64,000 nucleotides of DNA from Thermohalobaculum sp963700775. GTDB lineage: Bacteria > Pseudomonadota > Alphaproteobacteria > Rhodobacterales > Rhodobacteraceae. Shown piece by piece: positions 63,572 through 64,000 of the stretch; the stretch's first letter is position 1; each line of letters begins with the position of its first letter. The translations under genes were made by a program, and so were the position numbers. The notes under the pieces are model-generated. The model had not been told where the DNA came from and did not search any database. It was given only the letters and a program-made list of their open reading frames with translations. The DNA lies in NCBI GenBank assembly GCA_963700775.1, contig CAVOYU010000009.1, positions 62,001 through 126,000 of the forward strand, in the 5' to 3' direction.

Positions 63572-64000
63572 ATGCCGAATCATCCGAACCGCCGCGACCT
63601 GATCGCGCTCGCCGCCGCCGCGGGCGCGCTGGTCCTGCTGCCCGCCGCCGCGCGGGCCGAGCCGGTGATGGGCGACGTGGTGCTCGGCAACGCCGACGCA
63701 AAGGTGACGGTGGTGGAGTACGCCTCCTTCACCTGCCCGCACTGCGCCGACTTCCACACCAACACCTGGCCGGAGTTCAAGGCCAACTATGTCGACACCG
63801 GCAAGGTGAAGTTCATCCTGCGCGAGGTCTATTTCGACCGCTACGGGCTCTGGGCCTCGATGACCGCGCGCTGCGGCGGCGAGGCCGGCTTCTACCCGAT
63901 GGCCGACCAGTTCCTGAAGAAGCAGAAGGCCTGGACCGGCGTCCCGGCCGAGCAGATCGGCGGCGAGATCGCCAAGATCGGCCGCCTGAACGGCCTCAGC
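63572..64000 (+). CDS. DsbA-family thiol-disulfide oxidoreductase, partial (runs off the right edge)
   Basis: 143 codons visible from MPNHPNRRDLIALA with CAGGAGA upstream. Signal peptide to about residue 29 with an NRRDLIALAAAAG twin-arginine-like start. Thioredoxin-fold domain with the active site C55-PH-C58 (ASFTCPHCADFH), as in DsbA. Likely a periplasmic oxidase reoxidised by the DsbB-type protein at 14767. The cis-Pro loop is beyond the edge. Confidence 0.92.
   Translation, partial: MPNHPNRRDLIALAAAAGALVLLPAAARAEPVMGDVVLGNADAKVTVVEYASFTCPHCADFHTNTWPEFKANYVDTGKVKFILREVYFDRYGLWASMTARCGGEAGFYPMADQFLKKQKAWTGVPAEQIGGEIAKIGRLNGLS

Overview
The window looks like chromosomal DNA of a high-GC alphaproteobacterium, most likely a Rhodobacterales/Rhodobacteraceae-type organism. 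Evidence: a TIGR02300/FYDLN-type acidic zinc-ribbon protein, a CcrM (GANTC) methyltransferase in the order rnhB-ccrM-mutY-DUF721-dsbA, an RpoH-family sigma factor, alphaproteobacterial LexA boxes (GAAC-N7-GAAC / GTTC-N7-GTTC) and TGATCC-type sigma-E promoter motifs.

Layout. 1-2.7 kb is conserved core: a YgjP-like metallopeptidase fragment, phaZ, the FYDLN-type protein and tRNA-Ala(GGC). From about 2.7 to 12.6 kb is a sparse, less GC-rich accessory stretch: a Tat-exported DUF1254 protein, a secreted FAS1-FAS1-RTX protein, three tandem small paralogues, a small membrane protein with DUF2177 and SOUL genes, a second FAS1 protein and small orphans. Three of its transcription units carry TGATCY-N18-TA motifs, suggesting a sigma-E (oxidative/photo-oxidative stress) group. 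12.6-21.8 kb holds a ThDP enzyme, DUF5993-dsbB, a dimethylglycine/sarcosine-dehydrogenase-like gene broken by about ten frameshifts, a sulfotransferase, an EamA transporter, a TetR/DUF1254 deletion scar and an ornithine-cyclodeaminase-like gene.

21.8-26.6 kb is a metal (Mn/Zn) ABC importer divergent from an MntR-type regulator. 26.5-28.9 kb is a TetR gene divergent from a cytochrome P460-DUF4142-cupredoxin operon. Then follow a YafY/WYL regulator with twin operators and a DUF1127 gene, sbmA, and the SOS mutasome cassette imuA-imuB-dnaE2 with two LexA boxes. imuB and dnaE2 each carry a paired GC-rich palindromic element inside the coding region. 37.5-42.6 kb holds an AraC regulator/peroxiredoxin pair, rpoH, an M48 lipoprotein protease, a META-domain protein and tRNA-Arg(CCT).

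42.75-53.15 kb is an insertion of about 10.2 kb carrying two ABC transporters (sugar/glycerol-phosphate type and polyamine type), flanked by a 157-bp direct repeat that duplicates the start of a dienelactone-hydrolase gene; an IS3-type orfA remnant lies at its right end. 53-57 kb is a DLH / acyl-CoA synthetase / ThDP-enzyme operon, the last gene frameshifted. 57-64 kb returns to core: a bacterial haemoglobin, a LexA-boxed PA0069-type radical SAM gene, a globin-like protein with Cys at the proximal-His position, a glycine-rich membrane protein, rnhB, ccrM (four GANTC sites upstream), mutY, a DUF721/DciA-like gene and a dsbA-like gene cut by the window edge.

No CRISPR array, rRNA, intact IS or prophage is visible. 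The strongest leads are the in-gene palindromic elements, the 157-bp-repeat island, the Cys-for-His globin and the candidate sigma-E regulon. The clustered frameshifts in three long genes may be sequencing artefacts and should be checked before any biology is built on them.
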